Counted from the stretch's first letter, positions 1 to 7,736 are shown. The stretch: DNA of 21,185 nt from an uncultured Gammaproteobacteria bacterium (GCA_913041025.1 CAJWGQ010000022.1:1-21185); one strand, 5' to 3'. The notes: generated by a model from the letters alone, not told the origin. Numbers and translations are program-made.

Positions 1-676
1 GGCTTTCTCTTTTTATAGGTCGTTGATCAACTTTTGTTATTTCAAAACCAAGTTTCTCCAATCTCCTTTTTATCCTGCCAGCTGCTGTGAAAGTTGTTAT
101 TTGCGAATCTGTATGAAGATTCTTGGTAATCTCTAGAAGAAGCTCTTCTGACCACAGGTCTGGATTATGGGCGGGGTTGAAGCCATCCAAAAAACAAAAA
201 TCGATAGGAATTCTTTGTCTATTTGTTAGGTCTCTTAAACCTTCTTTAGCTTCTCCATAAAAGATACTTAAGTTAATTCTGCCTTCGAAAAATGAACGCC
301 TATGCCAACCGGGCAATAGCGCAGGCACTTGGTCAATAAGATTAGAACTAAATGGAATGACTGGATCTAAGTTTGCGAAAGTTTTTTCATAGTCTCTTTT
401 TGAAAAAGGATGTTTTTCGAATGAAATAAAGTGGAGATGATTTTTTGTATTTTGATCAAGGAATCTTTGGGCAGTTACACAAAAGTTTAGCCCCGCTCCA
501 AAGCCCAACTCTAAGATGGTTGTTTGTGGTCTTTTCCTCGATAGATCGTCGAAGTTAGTGGGATTAATAAAGACTCGGTCTACCTCAGATGCAGCGTCAG
601 GAGAAAAGTAGATGTCCTGATATTTATCTGAAAAGGGCTGACCGTTTATCCAGGAGAGCTTTGGTTCTTCCAGCAT
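1..676 (-). CDS. mnmC: tRNA mnm5s2U biosynthesis methyltransferase domain (MnmC N-terminal/MnmD), partial
   Basis: The first 225 residues are visible and the gene runs off the left edge. The frame opens with ATG at 676 and has the MnmC methyltransferase hallmarks: a start region with NGQPFSDKYQDIYFS, the SAM-binding motif ILELGFGAGLNF (residues 54-65), and DFCFLDGFNPAHNPDLW (159-175), the family's conserved D-GF-P-NP-W segment. The family methylates the aminomethyl group on wobble uridine 34 of certain tRNAs, using SAM, in the cytoplasm. Enzymes in this class are often fused to a C-terminal FAD-dependent oxidase that first removes a carboxymethyl group; the window ends before that domain could appear, so a fused MnmC and a stand-alone MnmD cannot be told apart. 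It lies 2 bases downstream of the sulfurtransferase stop codon, so it is probably translated from the same transcript. The tRNA modified by MnmC also carries a 2-thio group, but I have no evidence that the neighbouring sulfurtransferase supplies it. Confidence 0.9.
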   Translation of the reverse strand, partial: MLEEPKLSWINGQPFSDKYQDIYFSPDAASEVDRVFINPTNFDDLSRKRPQTTILELGFGAGLNFCVTAQRFLDQNTKNHLHFISFEKHPFSKRDYEKTFANLDPVIPFSSNLIDQVPALLPGWHRRSFFEGRINLSIFYGEAKEGLRDLTNRQRIPIDFCFLDGFNPAHNPDLWSEELLLEITKNLHTDSQITTFTAAGRIKRRLEKLGFEITKVDQRPIKRES

Positions 677-678
677 TT

Positions 679-1500
679 CTAGATACGTGCAATGGGATTG
701 TCATCGTACTCAATCCACTCTGACCAAGACCCGGCGTACAAGATTGATTCCGAATAACCAGCAATCCTTAAAGACAAAATGTTGTGTGCTGCGGTAACTC
801 CTGAGCCGCAGTAGCAGACGATTGGCTCACGCAGGCCTTCAAAACGATTGCGTAATTCCGACACAGATTTGAATCGATTGTCATTGTCGAGGTTTCCTGA
901 GAAAGGATGGCAAACCGCGTTAGGTATATGTCCAGCTATTAAGTCTATTGGTTCGTTTTCTCCAGACCATCTTTCTAGGCTGCGAGCATCGACTAGATTT
1001 ACGGACTTATTGGCTTTTAACTCTTCCATGGTTATTAATTTGGTCAGACTATTTTTTTCTTTAAAGCTGCCTATATCGGACTTGGGGCTAGATCCTGATT
1101 TTTTTGGGCCTTCCCAGGCTTGCCAGCCACCATTTAGCAATGCAACCTTTTCATGTCCAACCCATCTAAACATCCACCAGGCACGCGCTGCAAAGGATCC
1201 ACCGGTCTCATCGTATACGACTATTTGATCTGAGTTGTCGATCCCCAAATTTCGAACTTTGGTTATCCAGTTTTCCTTGGCTGGTAGAGGGTGTCTTCCT
1301 TGGCGCCCCGGGGTGCCGCAAAGATCTTTTTCTAAGGATAAATATTGTGATTCAGAAATGTGACCTTTTAGGTAGTTGGTATAACCAAGATCTCTGTCTG
1401 AGAGATCCGCCCGACAGTCGAAGATCTTTAGGTTGTCTCCAGGAAAGTTAAGCATTTCGTGAGGTTCAATTAGAAGATCGTATTCTTTGTGAGATGTCAT
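679..1500 (-). CDS. sseA: 3-mercaptopyruvate sulfurtransferase
   Basis: A two-domain rhodanese-fold protein of 273 residues with the ATG at 1500. The C-terminal catalytic loop is CGSGVTA (Cys about residue 231), the form typical of 3-mercaptopyruvate sulfurtransferases, while thiosulfate sulfurtransferases usually have CRKGVTA. The enzyme takes sulfur from 3-mercaptopyruvate onto the active Cys and passes it to thiols or cyanide, probably in the cytoplasm. The N-terminal domain has family segments such as IFDCRADL and VVYDETGGSFAARAWWM; the C-terminal one has NLVDARSLERW. The frame stays open upstream to 1623, but that extension would overlap the divergent desaturase start at 1607 and has no family resemblance. 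ATG 1500 gives the usual length (E. coli SseA is about 281) and has a purine-rich AAGAGA a few bases upstream. The gene is first in a probable two-gene unit with mnmC. Confidence 0.9.
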   Translation of the reverse strand: MTSHKEYDLLIEPHEMLNFPGDNLKIFDCRADLSDRDLGYTNYLKGHISESQYLSLEKDLCGTPGRQGRHPLPAKENWITKVRNLGIDNSDQIVVYDETGGSFAARAWWMFRWVGHEKVALLNGGWQAWEGPKKSGSSPKSDIGSFKEKNSLTKLITMEELKANKSVNLVDARSLERWSGENEPIDLIAGHIPNAVCHPFSGNLDNDNRFKSVSELRNRFEGLREPIVCYCGSGVTAAHNILSLRIAGYSESILYAGSWSEWIEYDDNPIARI

Positions 1501-1517
1501 CGTCGTGTCTCTTAGTC

Positions 1518-1542
1518 GGAGTTTAGTTCGAGCTAAGACTCC
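1518..1542. promoter_or_regulatory. Imperfect palindrome between divergent sseA and desaturase genes
   Basis: The spacer between the two divergent starts (1501-1606) holds GGAGTTTAG at 1518-1526 and CTAAGACTCC at 1533-1542. The right arm reverse-complements to GGAGTCTTAG, one base longer than the left arm. The core TTAGTTCGAGCTAA (1522-1535) is itself symmetric apart from one G-T pair. Such a site could be a repressor operator for one or both genes or an RNA hairpin in the sseA leader. No regulator gene lies nearby. The assignment as regulatory is inference from position and symmetry. Confidence 0.3.
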
Positions 1543-1606
1543 TAGTATTTTTCCGATTATATGACAAAATCTATCCTGTTTTGGTTTCAATGAGTTTGAG
1601 TAAGCA

Positions 1607-2800
1607 ATGTTGAATTGGTCCATTCACGGGTTTTGGGATTTTTCTGTTTCGGGCGTTGTTATCTATCTGCTGATCGTCACACATATCACGATCGTATCCG
1701 TAACGGTATACTTGCACCGTTTTTCCGCTCATAGATCATTGTTGCTAAACGCTCCTATTTCTCACTTTTTTAGGTTCTGGTTATGGTTAACCACGGGTCA
1801 AGGAACTCGGGATTGGACGGCTATTCATCGTAAGCATCATGCGGAATGTGAGACAACAGAAGATCCACACAGTCCGGTGAAACAGGGATTGGGAACAATA
1901 CTTTGGAGAGGCGTAGAGGCTTATAAGTTCGCAATAGCAGATCGAGAAACTCTCAGGAGGTATGGTCGTGGTTGTCCTGATGATTGGCTGGAAAAGAATT
2001 TATATTGTCATAACTCGTTAGGAATCGCCCTAATGCTAGCTATCAATCTATTGTTGTTTGGGCTTTTGGGTATAACTGTTTGGGCAATCCAGATGATATG
2101 GATTCCTTTTTTTGCCGCAGGAATTATTAACGGTGTTGGGCATTCAGTTGGATACAGAAATTTCGAATCACCTGATGCGTCTCGGAATATTTTCCCTTTG
2201 GGTCTGCTTATAGGTGGTGAAGAATTGCACAATAATCATCACACTTACCCCAATTCGGCTAAGTTGTCTCGAAAAAATTATGAGTTTGATATTGGCTGGT
2301 TTTGGATCAAACTATTTTGCTTGATGGGGATGGCTTCAGTAGTATCTCGGGGTCCCGTGGTTCAGAGAAAGCAAAATAAAAAGGCTTTAGATTCTGAGAG
2401 TGTCTGGGCCCTTCTGAATGATCGATTCAATGTCATGGCTACATATTCAGAAGAAGTAATTGGCCCGATTGTTAAGGCTGAATATATGAAAGCAGATAAG
2501 CAGGGACAGAGACTGTTAAAGAAAGCAAGAAAATTATTAGCAGTGGATGAAGCGCTCTTGGATCGAGGAAAGCGCCTTAAGATAAGCCAGCTTTTAGAAA
2601 CGAACGCGAAAATTAAGATAATTTATGATTTGAGACTGGAGTTGGAACAAATTTGGGCACAGAGAGGTAGTGACGTGTCCGAGGTGTTGGCTAGTCTCAG
2701 GGCCTGGACTAGAAAGGCCGAGTCAAAGCAACTGCTGGCATTGGATGAGTTTGTTCAAACTCTTTTAACCTATCATATGCCCGAGCCAAATCGGTCATAA
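1607..2800 (+). CDS. Membrane fatty acid (delta-9 type acyl) desaturase with long helical C-terminal extension
   Basis: A 397-residue membrane desaturase that would introduce a cis double bond into acyl chains using a di-iron centre, oxygen and an electron donor at the cytoplasmic membrane face. All three histidine boxes are present: HRFSAH (37-42), HRKHH (74-78) and HNNHH (208-212), with the additional GHSVGYRNF segment at 178-186. Hydrophobic segments lie about residues 16-35, 51-64, 136-175 and 230-246. The order and spacing match the acyl-CoA/acyl-lipid delta-9 desaturases of Pseudomonas-like bacteria. Residues from about 250 onward form a charged, helix-rich tail that the catalytic core does not need. 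Its pattern (LLETN, IIYDLRLELEQIW, LRAWTRKA, LDEFVQTLL) resembles the C-terminal helical part of ISL3-family transposases. The start at ATG 1607 is the first in frame. The gene converges on argS with only 11 bases between the stops. Confidence 0.9.
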   Translation: MLNWSIHGFWDFSVSGVVIYLLIVTHITIVSVTVYLHRFSAHRSLLLNAPISHFFRFWLWLTTGQGTRDWTAIHRKHHAECETTEDPHSPVKQGLGTILWRGVEAYKFAIADRETLRRYGRGCPDDWLEKNLYCHNSLGIALMLAINLLLFGLLGITVWAIQMIWIPFFAAGIINGVGHSVGYRNFESPDASRNIFPLGLLIGGEELHNNHHTYPNSAKLSRKNYEFDIGWFWIKLFCLMGMASVVSRGPVVQRKQNKKALDSESVWALLNDRFNVMATYSEEVIGPIVKAEYMKADKQGQRLLKKARKLLAVDEALLDRGKRLKISQLLETNAKIKIIYDLRLELEQIWAQRGSDVSEVLASLRAWTRKAESKQLLALDEFVQTLLTYHMPEPNRS

Positions 2801-2811
2801 TTGCCAAGAGC

Positions 2812-4488
2812 CTACATCTTATTGACGACATCGATCCCTAGCAAAGACAAACCTTGTTGCAGAGTTTTGCCGGTGGCGTAAGTTATTGAAAGTCTCCGTA
2901 AGGTTGTATCTTCAGGCTGGTCAAGGATTGCAGATTGCTCGTAAAATTGGCTGAAAGCGGTTGCGACAGAATATAGTTGGTTGCATAAAAGATGGGGGTA
3001 GCCTTCTTTTGCTACTTGATCTACAACATCATCTAGTTTTATTAGCTCGACACACAATAACCTTTCTGGCTCGTCTTTCGGAGCAATCATCTTAATAAGT
3101 TCGTTTTCGGCTCTACCACTTCTAGTAATCAAGCTTTGTATTCTTGTGTAAGCATAGAGAAGATAGGGCGCTGTATTTCCTTCAAGAGATAACATTTGAT
3201 CCCAATCGAAAATATAATCATTAGTCCTATTTTTAGATAAATCTGCGTATTTGATTGCCCCTATTCCTATGGTTTCTCCAATTTCCTGGGCCTGTTCTTC
3301 TGAGATCTCTGGATTTTTAGCTAAAACGGTTTGAGTTGCTCGGCTGATGGCTTCCTCAATGAGTGGCTTTAATTTGATTAGACCGCCTTCCCTTGTTTTA
3401 AAAGGTTTTCCTTCTTCATTCAGCATAGTCCCGAATGCCATGTGTTCGAGGGACGCAGCCTTAGGGTTCAAACCGGCCAACTCAATGGCTGCAAATATTT
3501 GCCGGAAATGTAGGGATTGTCGTGAGTCAACAAAGTAGAGGATTCTATGCGCAGCGAGCTCATTTACACGGTATCTAACAGCAGCTAAGTCAGTTGTCGC
3601 GTACAAAAACCCACCGTCGGCTTTTTGAACGATCAGAGGAGATTTTTGTCCTTCGAAAAAAATACACTGAGCCCCTTCGGACTCTTCAAGTAAATTGCCT
3701 TCTTCAAGAATTTTAATTATTTCAGGTAAAGCATCGTTATAGGAGCTTTCTCCTCGGACATGACTGCTATTGAGCCCAACTCTTAACTTTTCATAAATCT
3801 CTTCGCAGTGGGACATCGAGGTTTCAATAAAGGTTTTCCAATGTTTAGTTTCAAATGGTTTTCCTCCTTGCAGATTAACCACGGCCTCTCTGCTTCTGAT
3901 GCTAAAGGCTTCATCCGAATCATATTCCTTTTTTGCAGAGCGATAGAAATCCTCTAAATCCGCCAACAGTTTTGAGGCATGTCCCCGTTCATGCATGTAT
4001 GTTAAAAGCATGCCAAACTGAGTTCCCCAATCCCCGACATGATTTTGGCGAATCACATGATGGCCTTTCGACTCTAGTATATTGGCCATGCTGTCGCCTA
4101 TTATCGTGCTTCGTAAGTGACCGACATGCATTTCCTTGGCTAGATTTGGAGCTGAATAATCGACGACAATATTTAGAGCTTGGTCATCCAAGGTAATTTT
4201 ATTGGGAGCGATGCTTTGTAGAAAATCGGGGGCTAATTTAATATTAATGAACCCTGGTTTTGCGAAGGACACTTCCAAAGCGATATCAGCGAGTCGTGCG
4301 ACTTCTATTACCTCTTTCGCCTTTTCGCCAGGGTCAAGTTTGGCCTTCTTGGCTGCCGCCATCACTCCGTTTACTTGAAAATCTCCGAGTTTTGGAGAGC
4401 TAGTGGTTTGTACTATTGCAGGTCCGTTTAAACCTACTTGATCGAAAGCTGCTTCTATTCTAGAAGCGATCAATTCTTTGACTTTCAT
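2812..4488 (-). CDS. argS: Arginyl-tRNA synthetase
   Basis: A class I aminoacyl-tRNA synthetase of 558 residues that attaches arginine to tRNA-Arg with ATP in the cytoplasm. It has the ArgS N-terminal additional domain (residues 1-85), then VVDYSAPNLAKEMHVGHLRS containing the HVGH form of the HIGH motif at 121-124, and QNHVGDWGTQFGML. The second signature is GKPFKTREGG, the degenerate replacement for KMSKS usual in bacterial ArgS. The anticodon-binding DALR-type C-terminal domain includes EGNTAPYLLYAYTRIQSL and ends GIDVVNKM, matching the expected C-terminus. Length is close to E. coli ArgS (577). ATG 4488 is preceded by a 12-base gap to the cold-shock-domain gene, so it is probably the last gene of that operon. 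The convergent 3' spacer to the desaturase is too short for a separate terminator. Confidence 0.97.
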   Translation of the reverse strand: MKVKELIASRIEAAFDQVGLNGPAIVQTTSSPKLGDFQVNGVMAAAKKAKLDPGEKAKEVIEVARLADIALEVSFAKPGFINIKLAPDFLQSIAPNKITLDDQALNIVVDYSAPNLAKEMHVGHLRSTIIGDSMANILESKGHHVIRQNHVGDWGTQFGMLLTYMHERGHASKLLADLEDFYRSAKKEYDSDEAFSIRSREAVVNLQGGKPFETKHWKTFIETSMSHCEEIYEKLRVGLNSSHVRGESSYNDALPEIIKILEEGNLLEESEGAQCIFFEGQKSPLIVQKADGGFLYATTDLAAVRYRVNELAAHRILYFVDSRQSLHFRQIFAAIELAGLNPKAASLEHMAFGTMLNEEGKPFKTREGGLIKLKPLIEEAISRATQTVLAKNPEISEEQAQEIGETIGIGAIKYADLSKNRTNDYIFDWDQMLSLEGNTAPYLLYAYTRIQSLITRSGRAENELIKMIAPKDEPERLLCVELIKLDDVVDQVAKEGYPHLLCNQLYSVATAFSQFYEQSAILDQPEDTTLRRLSITYATGKTLQQGLSLLGIDVVNKM

Positions 4489-4500
4489 GGCTAAATAGAA

Positions 4501-5019
4501 CTAGACGACTATGCGAACTCTTTGGGCTTGAGGACCTTTTTCGGTAAGCATTTTATTAAATTTCACCGGTAATCCTTTGTCCACCATTGGTGGTTTTCCA
4601 TTCACTAATTCTAGTTCTTGCTGATGGAAGAAGATCTCCTCTCCAGAATTGTCGACGATGAAACCGTAGCTCTTTCTTCGGTTATACCATTTGATCGTGC
4701 CGTCTAGCTGTTGGCTGTCATCTGGAGCTGACTGTCTTCGACCTGAATCTCTGCTATCTGTCTTGGTCTTGTTCCTGTTGTTAGGCTTTCGTGTCCTGGT
4801 GTTATTTTGTTTTCTGGCTTTGTTAGCTCTTTTTGTTGAAGTAGTGGTTTGTATTAGGTTCTTTGAAATTAAATGAATGAAAAGGCCATTTATGGCCAGG
4901 CAAAGAAAGATAGCAGTATAGAGCACCATGTAATTGTCAGGCGTAATAAGGCTCAACAATTGGATGGGTACATAAGTTAGAAGTAGTGCACTGACAATGA
5001 TGTAGAAAAATATTTTCAT
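4501..5019 (-). CDS. Membrane-anchored cold-shock-domain protein
   Basis: A 172-residue protein in three parts. Residues 3-25 and 30-52 are two hydrophobic segments that should anchor it in the inner membrane. Residues 57-105 are a low-complexity linker rich in Lys, Arg, Asn and Thr. Residues 106-172 form a single cold-shock domain beginning DGTIKWYN, with the RNP1-like motif KSYGFI (116-121, consensus KGFGFI) and the RNP2-like motif IFFH (129-132), and ending in AQRVRIVV. Cold-shock domains bind single-stranded RNA or DNA, so the likely role is nucleic-acid binding at the membrane face. Predicted topology (two segments, both ends in the cytoplasm) would put the domain inside the cell. I recall other gammaproteobacterial cold-shock proteins with hydrophobic N-termini, so the architecture is not unique, but I know of no defined function. 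It sits between the cyclophilin gene (63-base gap) and argS (12-base gap). Confidence 0.8.
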   Translation of the reverse strand: MKIFFYIIVSALLLTYVPIQLLSLITPDNYMVLYTAIFLCLAINGLFIHLISKNLIQTTTSTKRANKARKQNNTRTRKPNNRNKTKTDSRDSGRRQSAPDDSQQLDGTIKWYNRRKSYGFIVDNSGEEIFFHQQELELVNGKPPMVDKGLPVKFNKMLTEKGPQAQRVRIVV

Positions 5020-5082
5020 TAAATAGATTGCTTAAAAAGAGTGGATACTACAGCAAATTACCATCTAACTCATCGCGTAGAG

Positions 5083-5664
5083 TCAGAGTCTTTTGATGGT
5101 TTTTATAACTATCGGTTGAATGGGTACAGCCGGCATCCCCCGTTGAATGTGAGTATCGACAAGTTCTATGTTCTCAACAACCTGCATACCTAGAGTAACG
5201 AAACCAAATACAGTGTACCCCATAACACCCTCTTTAAAGTCTAAATGACTATTGTCTTTTACGTTGATATAAAATTGAGCGCTTGCAGAGTTCGGGTCGG
5301 AAGTTCGCGCCATGGCTATTGTTCCTCTGGAATTAGGCAGCCCATTATTGGACTCATTTTTGACTCTTTTGCCAGAGTCTCGATATTCTAATTCGGATGT
5401 ATATCCGCCAGCTTGAATCATGAAATTCGCAATAACTCTATGAAATATAAGTCCGTCATAGTGTTTTTGCTCAACTAGTTCCAGGAAATTTTCAACTGTT
5501 AAAGGTGCTTTGTCGGGTAGTAATGTTATTTCGATATGCCCAAGTTCAGTTTGGATTAGTACCTTAGGGTCCCCGGCTGAGCTCGCGTAGGTTGGAATCA
5601 AAAATGGCCCAAATAGAGTAAAAGTGATGCAAGCTACTACTTTTAAGATTTTAATTTTCATCAA
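5083..5664 (-). CDS. ppiA: Periplasmic cyclophilin-type peptidyl-prolyl cis-trans isomerase
   Basis: A 193-residue cyclophilin with an N-terminal signal peptide: MMKIKILK, a hydrophobic core to about residue 23, and a probable cleavage site around 27-30 (TYASSA). It should catalyse prolyl isomerisation during protein folding in the periplasm. The catalytic landmarks are present: FHR (74-76), F81 and Q84 in FMIQAGG, AMART (117-121), SAQFYINV (128-135) and VFGFV (152-156). The position of human CypA Trp121 is not Trp here, as in the bacterial PpiA proteins. Two adjacent ATGs (5664 and 5661) could start translation. The start lies 1 base past the pdxJ stop, so the two are probably translationally coupled. 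The name ppiA is by domain and signal peptide, not by conserved neighbourhood. Confidence 0.88.
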   Translation of the reverse strand: MMKIKILKVVACITFTLFGPFLIPTYASSAGDPKVLIQTELGHIEITLLPDKAPLTVENFLELVEQKHYDGLIFHRVIANFMIQAGGYTSELEYRDSGKRVKNESNNGLPNSRGTIAMARTSDPNSASAQFYINVKDNSHLDFKEGVMGYTVFGFVTLGMQVVENIELVDTHIQRGMPAVPIQPIVIKTIKRL

Positions 5665-5665
5665 G

Positions 5666-6439
5666 TTAAGGCCTTGCTAGTGCTTCAAGGTAATCGCGTA
5701 TGGTGTTTTGGAAACCTCGTTGTAGAGAGTCTACTACAATAGCGTGGCCTATGGAGACTTCAGCCAGGTGTGGCAGTTTTGAAAATAAGGAGAGGTTCTC
5801 AAGATTCAGATCGTGACCTGCGTTGATTTCAAGCTGCAGCTGATGTGCAAATTCTGAGGCGTCGACATATTTCTTAAAGAGCTCATGCGTGAACTTGTGG
5901 TCTGGGCCATATTGCGCAAATGTTGAAGCGAAGGGGCCCGTATACAACTCAATTCTATCCGCTCCTATCTCACTAGCTAGTTTTATCTGCTCGTATTCCG
6001 GATCAAGGAAAAGACTAACCCTGGACTTCGATTTTTTGTATTTGTCTATTTTTCCAGCGAGCTCATTATGATTTTTTTCTAAATTCCAACCGTGATCAGA
6101 AGTAAGTTGTGTTTCATTATCGGGTACCAGAGTAACCTGCTCGGGCGCTGCTAAAGCAATGACCTGATCAAAACCTGGATAACCAGCCTTATTGGCCCCA
6201 GCAAATGGGTTCCCTTCAATATTTAATTCAATGCTTGAATGGGAATTTTCTAGTAGCGACCTGATATTTTGAACATCTGAAGGCCTAATGTGTCTTTGAT
6301 CCGGTCTTGGATGGACGGTGATTCCTCTAGCCCCGGCTTCAATGGCTTCTATCGCGAAGGATAGGATGTCCGGGTTGTTGCCCTCTCTAGAATTTCTGAT
6401 TAGCGCAATTTTGTTTAGGTTGACACTTAATGCAGTCAA
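5666..6439 (-). CDS. pdxJ: Pyridoxine 5'-phosphate synthase
   Basis: A 257-residue TIM-barrel enzyme of the DXP-dependent vitamin B6 route, joining 1-deoxyxylulose 5-phosphate and 3-amino-2-oxopropyl phosphate to give pyridoxine 5'-phosphate in the cytoplasm. Signature segments are SVNLNKIALIRN (5-16), GITVHPRPDQRHI (39-51), LNIEGNP (72-78), PEQVTLVPD (99-107), DRIELYTGPF (161-170), INAGHDL (205-211) and VSIGHA (228-233). Candidate catalytic residues by family analogy are H43, E75 and H209. The HPRPD and NPD forms differ from the E. coli type (HLRED, PDPV). The start codon appears to be TTG at 6439: it directly abuts the TAA of the upstream SH3 gene, the protein begins as expected there, and no ATG is suitably placed. 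A GGGTGG about 9 bases upstream may serve as ribosome-binding site. Confidence 0.93.
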   Translation of the reverse strand: MTALSVNLNKIALIRNSREGNNPDILSFAIEAIEAGARGITVHPRPDQRHIRPSDVQNIRSLLENSHSSIELNIEGNPFAGANKAGYPGFDQVIALAAPEQVTLVPDNETQLTSDHGWNLEKNHNELAGKIDKYKKSKSRVSLFLDPEYEQIKLASEIGADRIELYTGPFASTFAQYGPDHKFTHELFKKYVDASEFAHQLQLEINAGHDLNLENLSLFSKLPHLAEVSIGHAIVVDSLQRGFQNTIRDYLEALARP

Positions 6440-7171
6440 TTAATTAGTCCACCCGGTTGATTTTCTCCTGCCCTTTAGAATTAGTCCTATAACAAGTCCT
6501 GCGACGACCAGGCCTCCTCCAATAAGGAAATCTAGATATCGGCTGGTGTTTGATGCACTTTTTTCGTTTCGAGTTAATTGCAATATAGAATCTCTTAGCC
6601 TTTGGTTCGTTTGTTTTAAGATTGAATTATCTTGATTTATTTTGATGGTATCTGAAGCTAAGGCCTTTATATCCGCAAGCTCCGTTTCCAGGGTAGTTAC
6701 GCTTTTTTCTAGTTCCTGATTAGTATCATTGGTTTCTATTACTCTATTTTCGAACAAGTCAGCTTGTTCACGTGCCGTTTTTAATTCAGATCTTAGTGTT
6801 TTGACAAATTGCTTTTGCTCATCTAACAGGAGTTTTGATGGGGGTTCTGTTACAACAAATTCTGCTGGTAGCCAGCCGATCTCACCGCGAGAGGTTTGTA
6901 CTTTGATGTAATCGTTCTCTGGCGGCTCATCCAGTTGTCTAAGCTTGGTACCACTGATAATTTTTGTTCGTATGATTCGCTCATTGACCTCAGGTCCTGC
7001 CCTAAGAGGTATCGAGAACTCATCGGACACATATACAGCTTCATCACTTACCGCATTATGACAAATAAGAAAACCCAGAAAAAATGTGGTACCGACTTTG
7101 GAGTGATATTTTCTGACTTGTTGAATCAACGAGAAAATCTTACGTTTCTTGTTTAAAAGCTTTTTAATCAT
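6440..7171 (-). CDS. SH3-domain and membrane-anchor protein (YgiM-like)
   Basis: With ATG 7171 this is a 243-residue envelope protein with the layout of the bacterial SH3-and-anchor (YgiM/TIGR04211-like) family: a positively charged N-terminus and hydrophobic signal segment (GTTFFLGFLIC, about residues 27-37), an SH3b domain starting AVYVSDEF and including PLRAGP and GWLPAEFV (about 45-108), a long coiled-coil region (about 112-200), and a C-terminal transmembrane helix (FLIGGGLVVAGLVIGLIL) followed by KGRRKS. The SH3 domain is expected to lie in the periplasm. Its cellular role is not well defined. The charged N-terminal stretch before the signal core is unusually long. A GTG at 7189 in the same frame would add six residues; ATG 7171 overlaps the yciB stop by 8 bases and is my preferred start. 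The stop abuts the pdxJ start. Confidence 0.8.
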   Translation of the reverse strand: MIKKLLNKKRKIFSLIQQVRKYHSKVGTTFFLGFLICHNAVSDEAVYVSDEFSIPLRAGPEVNERIIRTKIISGTKLRQLDEPPENDYIKVQTSRGEIGWLPAEFVVTEPPSKLLLDEQKQFVKTLRSELKTAREQADLFENRVIETNDTNQELEKSVTTLETELADIKALASDTIKINQDNSILKQTNQRLRDSILQLTRNEKSASNTSRYLDFLIGGGLVVAGLVIGLILKGRRKSTGWTN

Positions 7172-7736
7172 CTTTCGCCACGGAATCACTGAGATTTTCT
7201 TCGTTGAGTTGCTTAGTGTAGATTAAATAACCAAAAGCACTAAGCACCATGATGAGCGTCAAAATAGGTAAACCTATGACCTTGAAGGTCACCCAATCGC
7301 TTGTCGAGAGGTTTGTGGCTACCCATAGATTTATAAGTCCCTGAAAGAAAAAGAAAAAAGCCACATAGTTGGTAAGGAATCGCCAAGCAGTATCTTCCAT
7401 AGTCAATTTGTCGCCTAGCATGCTCTTCAGAATAAAGGCCTTTTTATCTCTGAATTTAAAGAGGACCAGAAACCCCGCACAACCCCAAGAGAATAAGGTG
7501 GGCTTCCACTGTATGAACATTTCGTTTTGAAAAACGAGTGTTAGACCGCCGAAGAAGAAAACCAACCAAAAAGTAAACTGAAAGGTGCGACTAATTTTTC
7601 GTTGGCTGATTTTCAGGAACAGATATAAAACGGCGTACAGGATCATCAAAATGGCGGTTGCCGTATAAATATCCTTGACTAAGAAATATGACAATAAAAA
7701 GCCAATTAGAGGGATAAATTCCAGGAGATCGTTCAT
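7164..7736 (-). CDS. yciB: Inner-membrane septation/intracellular septation protein A family
   Basis: A polytopic membrane protein of 190 residues with about five hydrophobic segments. It opens MNDLLEFIPLIGFLLSYF and has the family landmarks DIYTAT, FGGLTLVFQNEMFIQWKPT, LGDKLT, WRFLTNYVAFFFFF and WVTFKVIGLP. YciB (formerly IspZ) is an inner-membrane protein linked to cell elongation and envelope synthesis in E. coli; its biochemical activity is not established. The frame extends four codons upstream to a GTG at 7748, but ATG 7736 matches the usual family N-terminus. It is the first gene of the minus-strand cluster that runs to argS and diverges from trpS. Confidence 0.92.
   Translation of the reverse strand: MNDLLEFIPLIGFLLSYFLVKDIYTATAILMILYAVLYLFLKISQRKISRTFQFTFWLVFFFGGLTLVFQNEMFIQWKPTLFSWGCAGFLVLFKFRDKKAFILKSMLGDKLTMEDTAWRFLTNYVAFFFFFQGLINLWVATNLSTSDWVTFKVIGLPILTLIMVLSAFGYLIYTKQLNEENLSDSVAKDD

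Noticed and set aside
848..1228. Plus-strand open frame of 126 codons opposite sseA
   Set aside because: It lies entirely within the well-supported sulfurtransferase gene on the other strand and has no recognisable domain.
1501..1623. N-terminal extension of sseA by 41 residues
   Set aside because: It overlaps the desaturase start, lacks family resemblance, and the ATG at 1500 gives the normal length.
4691..4876. Hydrophobic plus-strand frame opposite the cold-shock-domain gene
   Set aside because: The Leu/Val run is the reverse complement of the Lys/Arg/Asn-rich linker on the minus strand, so it is a composition artefact.
6896..7156. Plus-strand frame opposite the SH3-anchor gene
   Set aside because: It shadows a well-supported minus-strand gene with signal segment, SH3b domain, coiled coil and anchor; no domain is seen.
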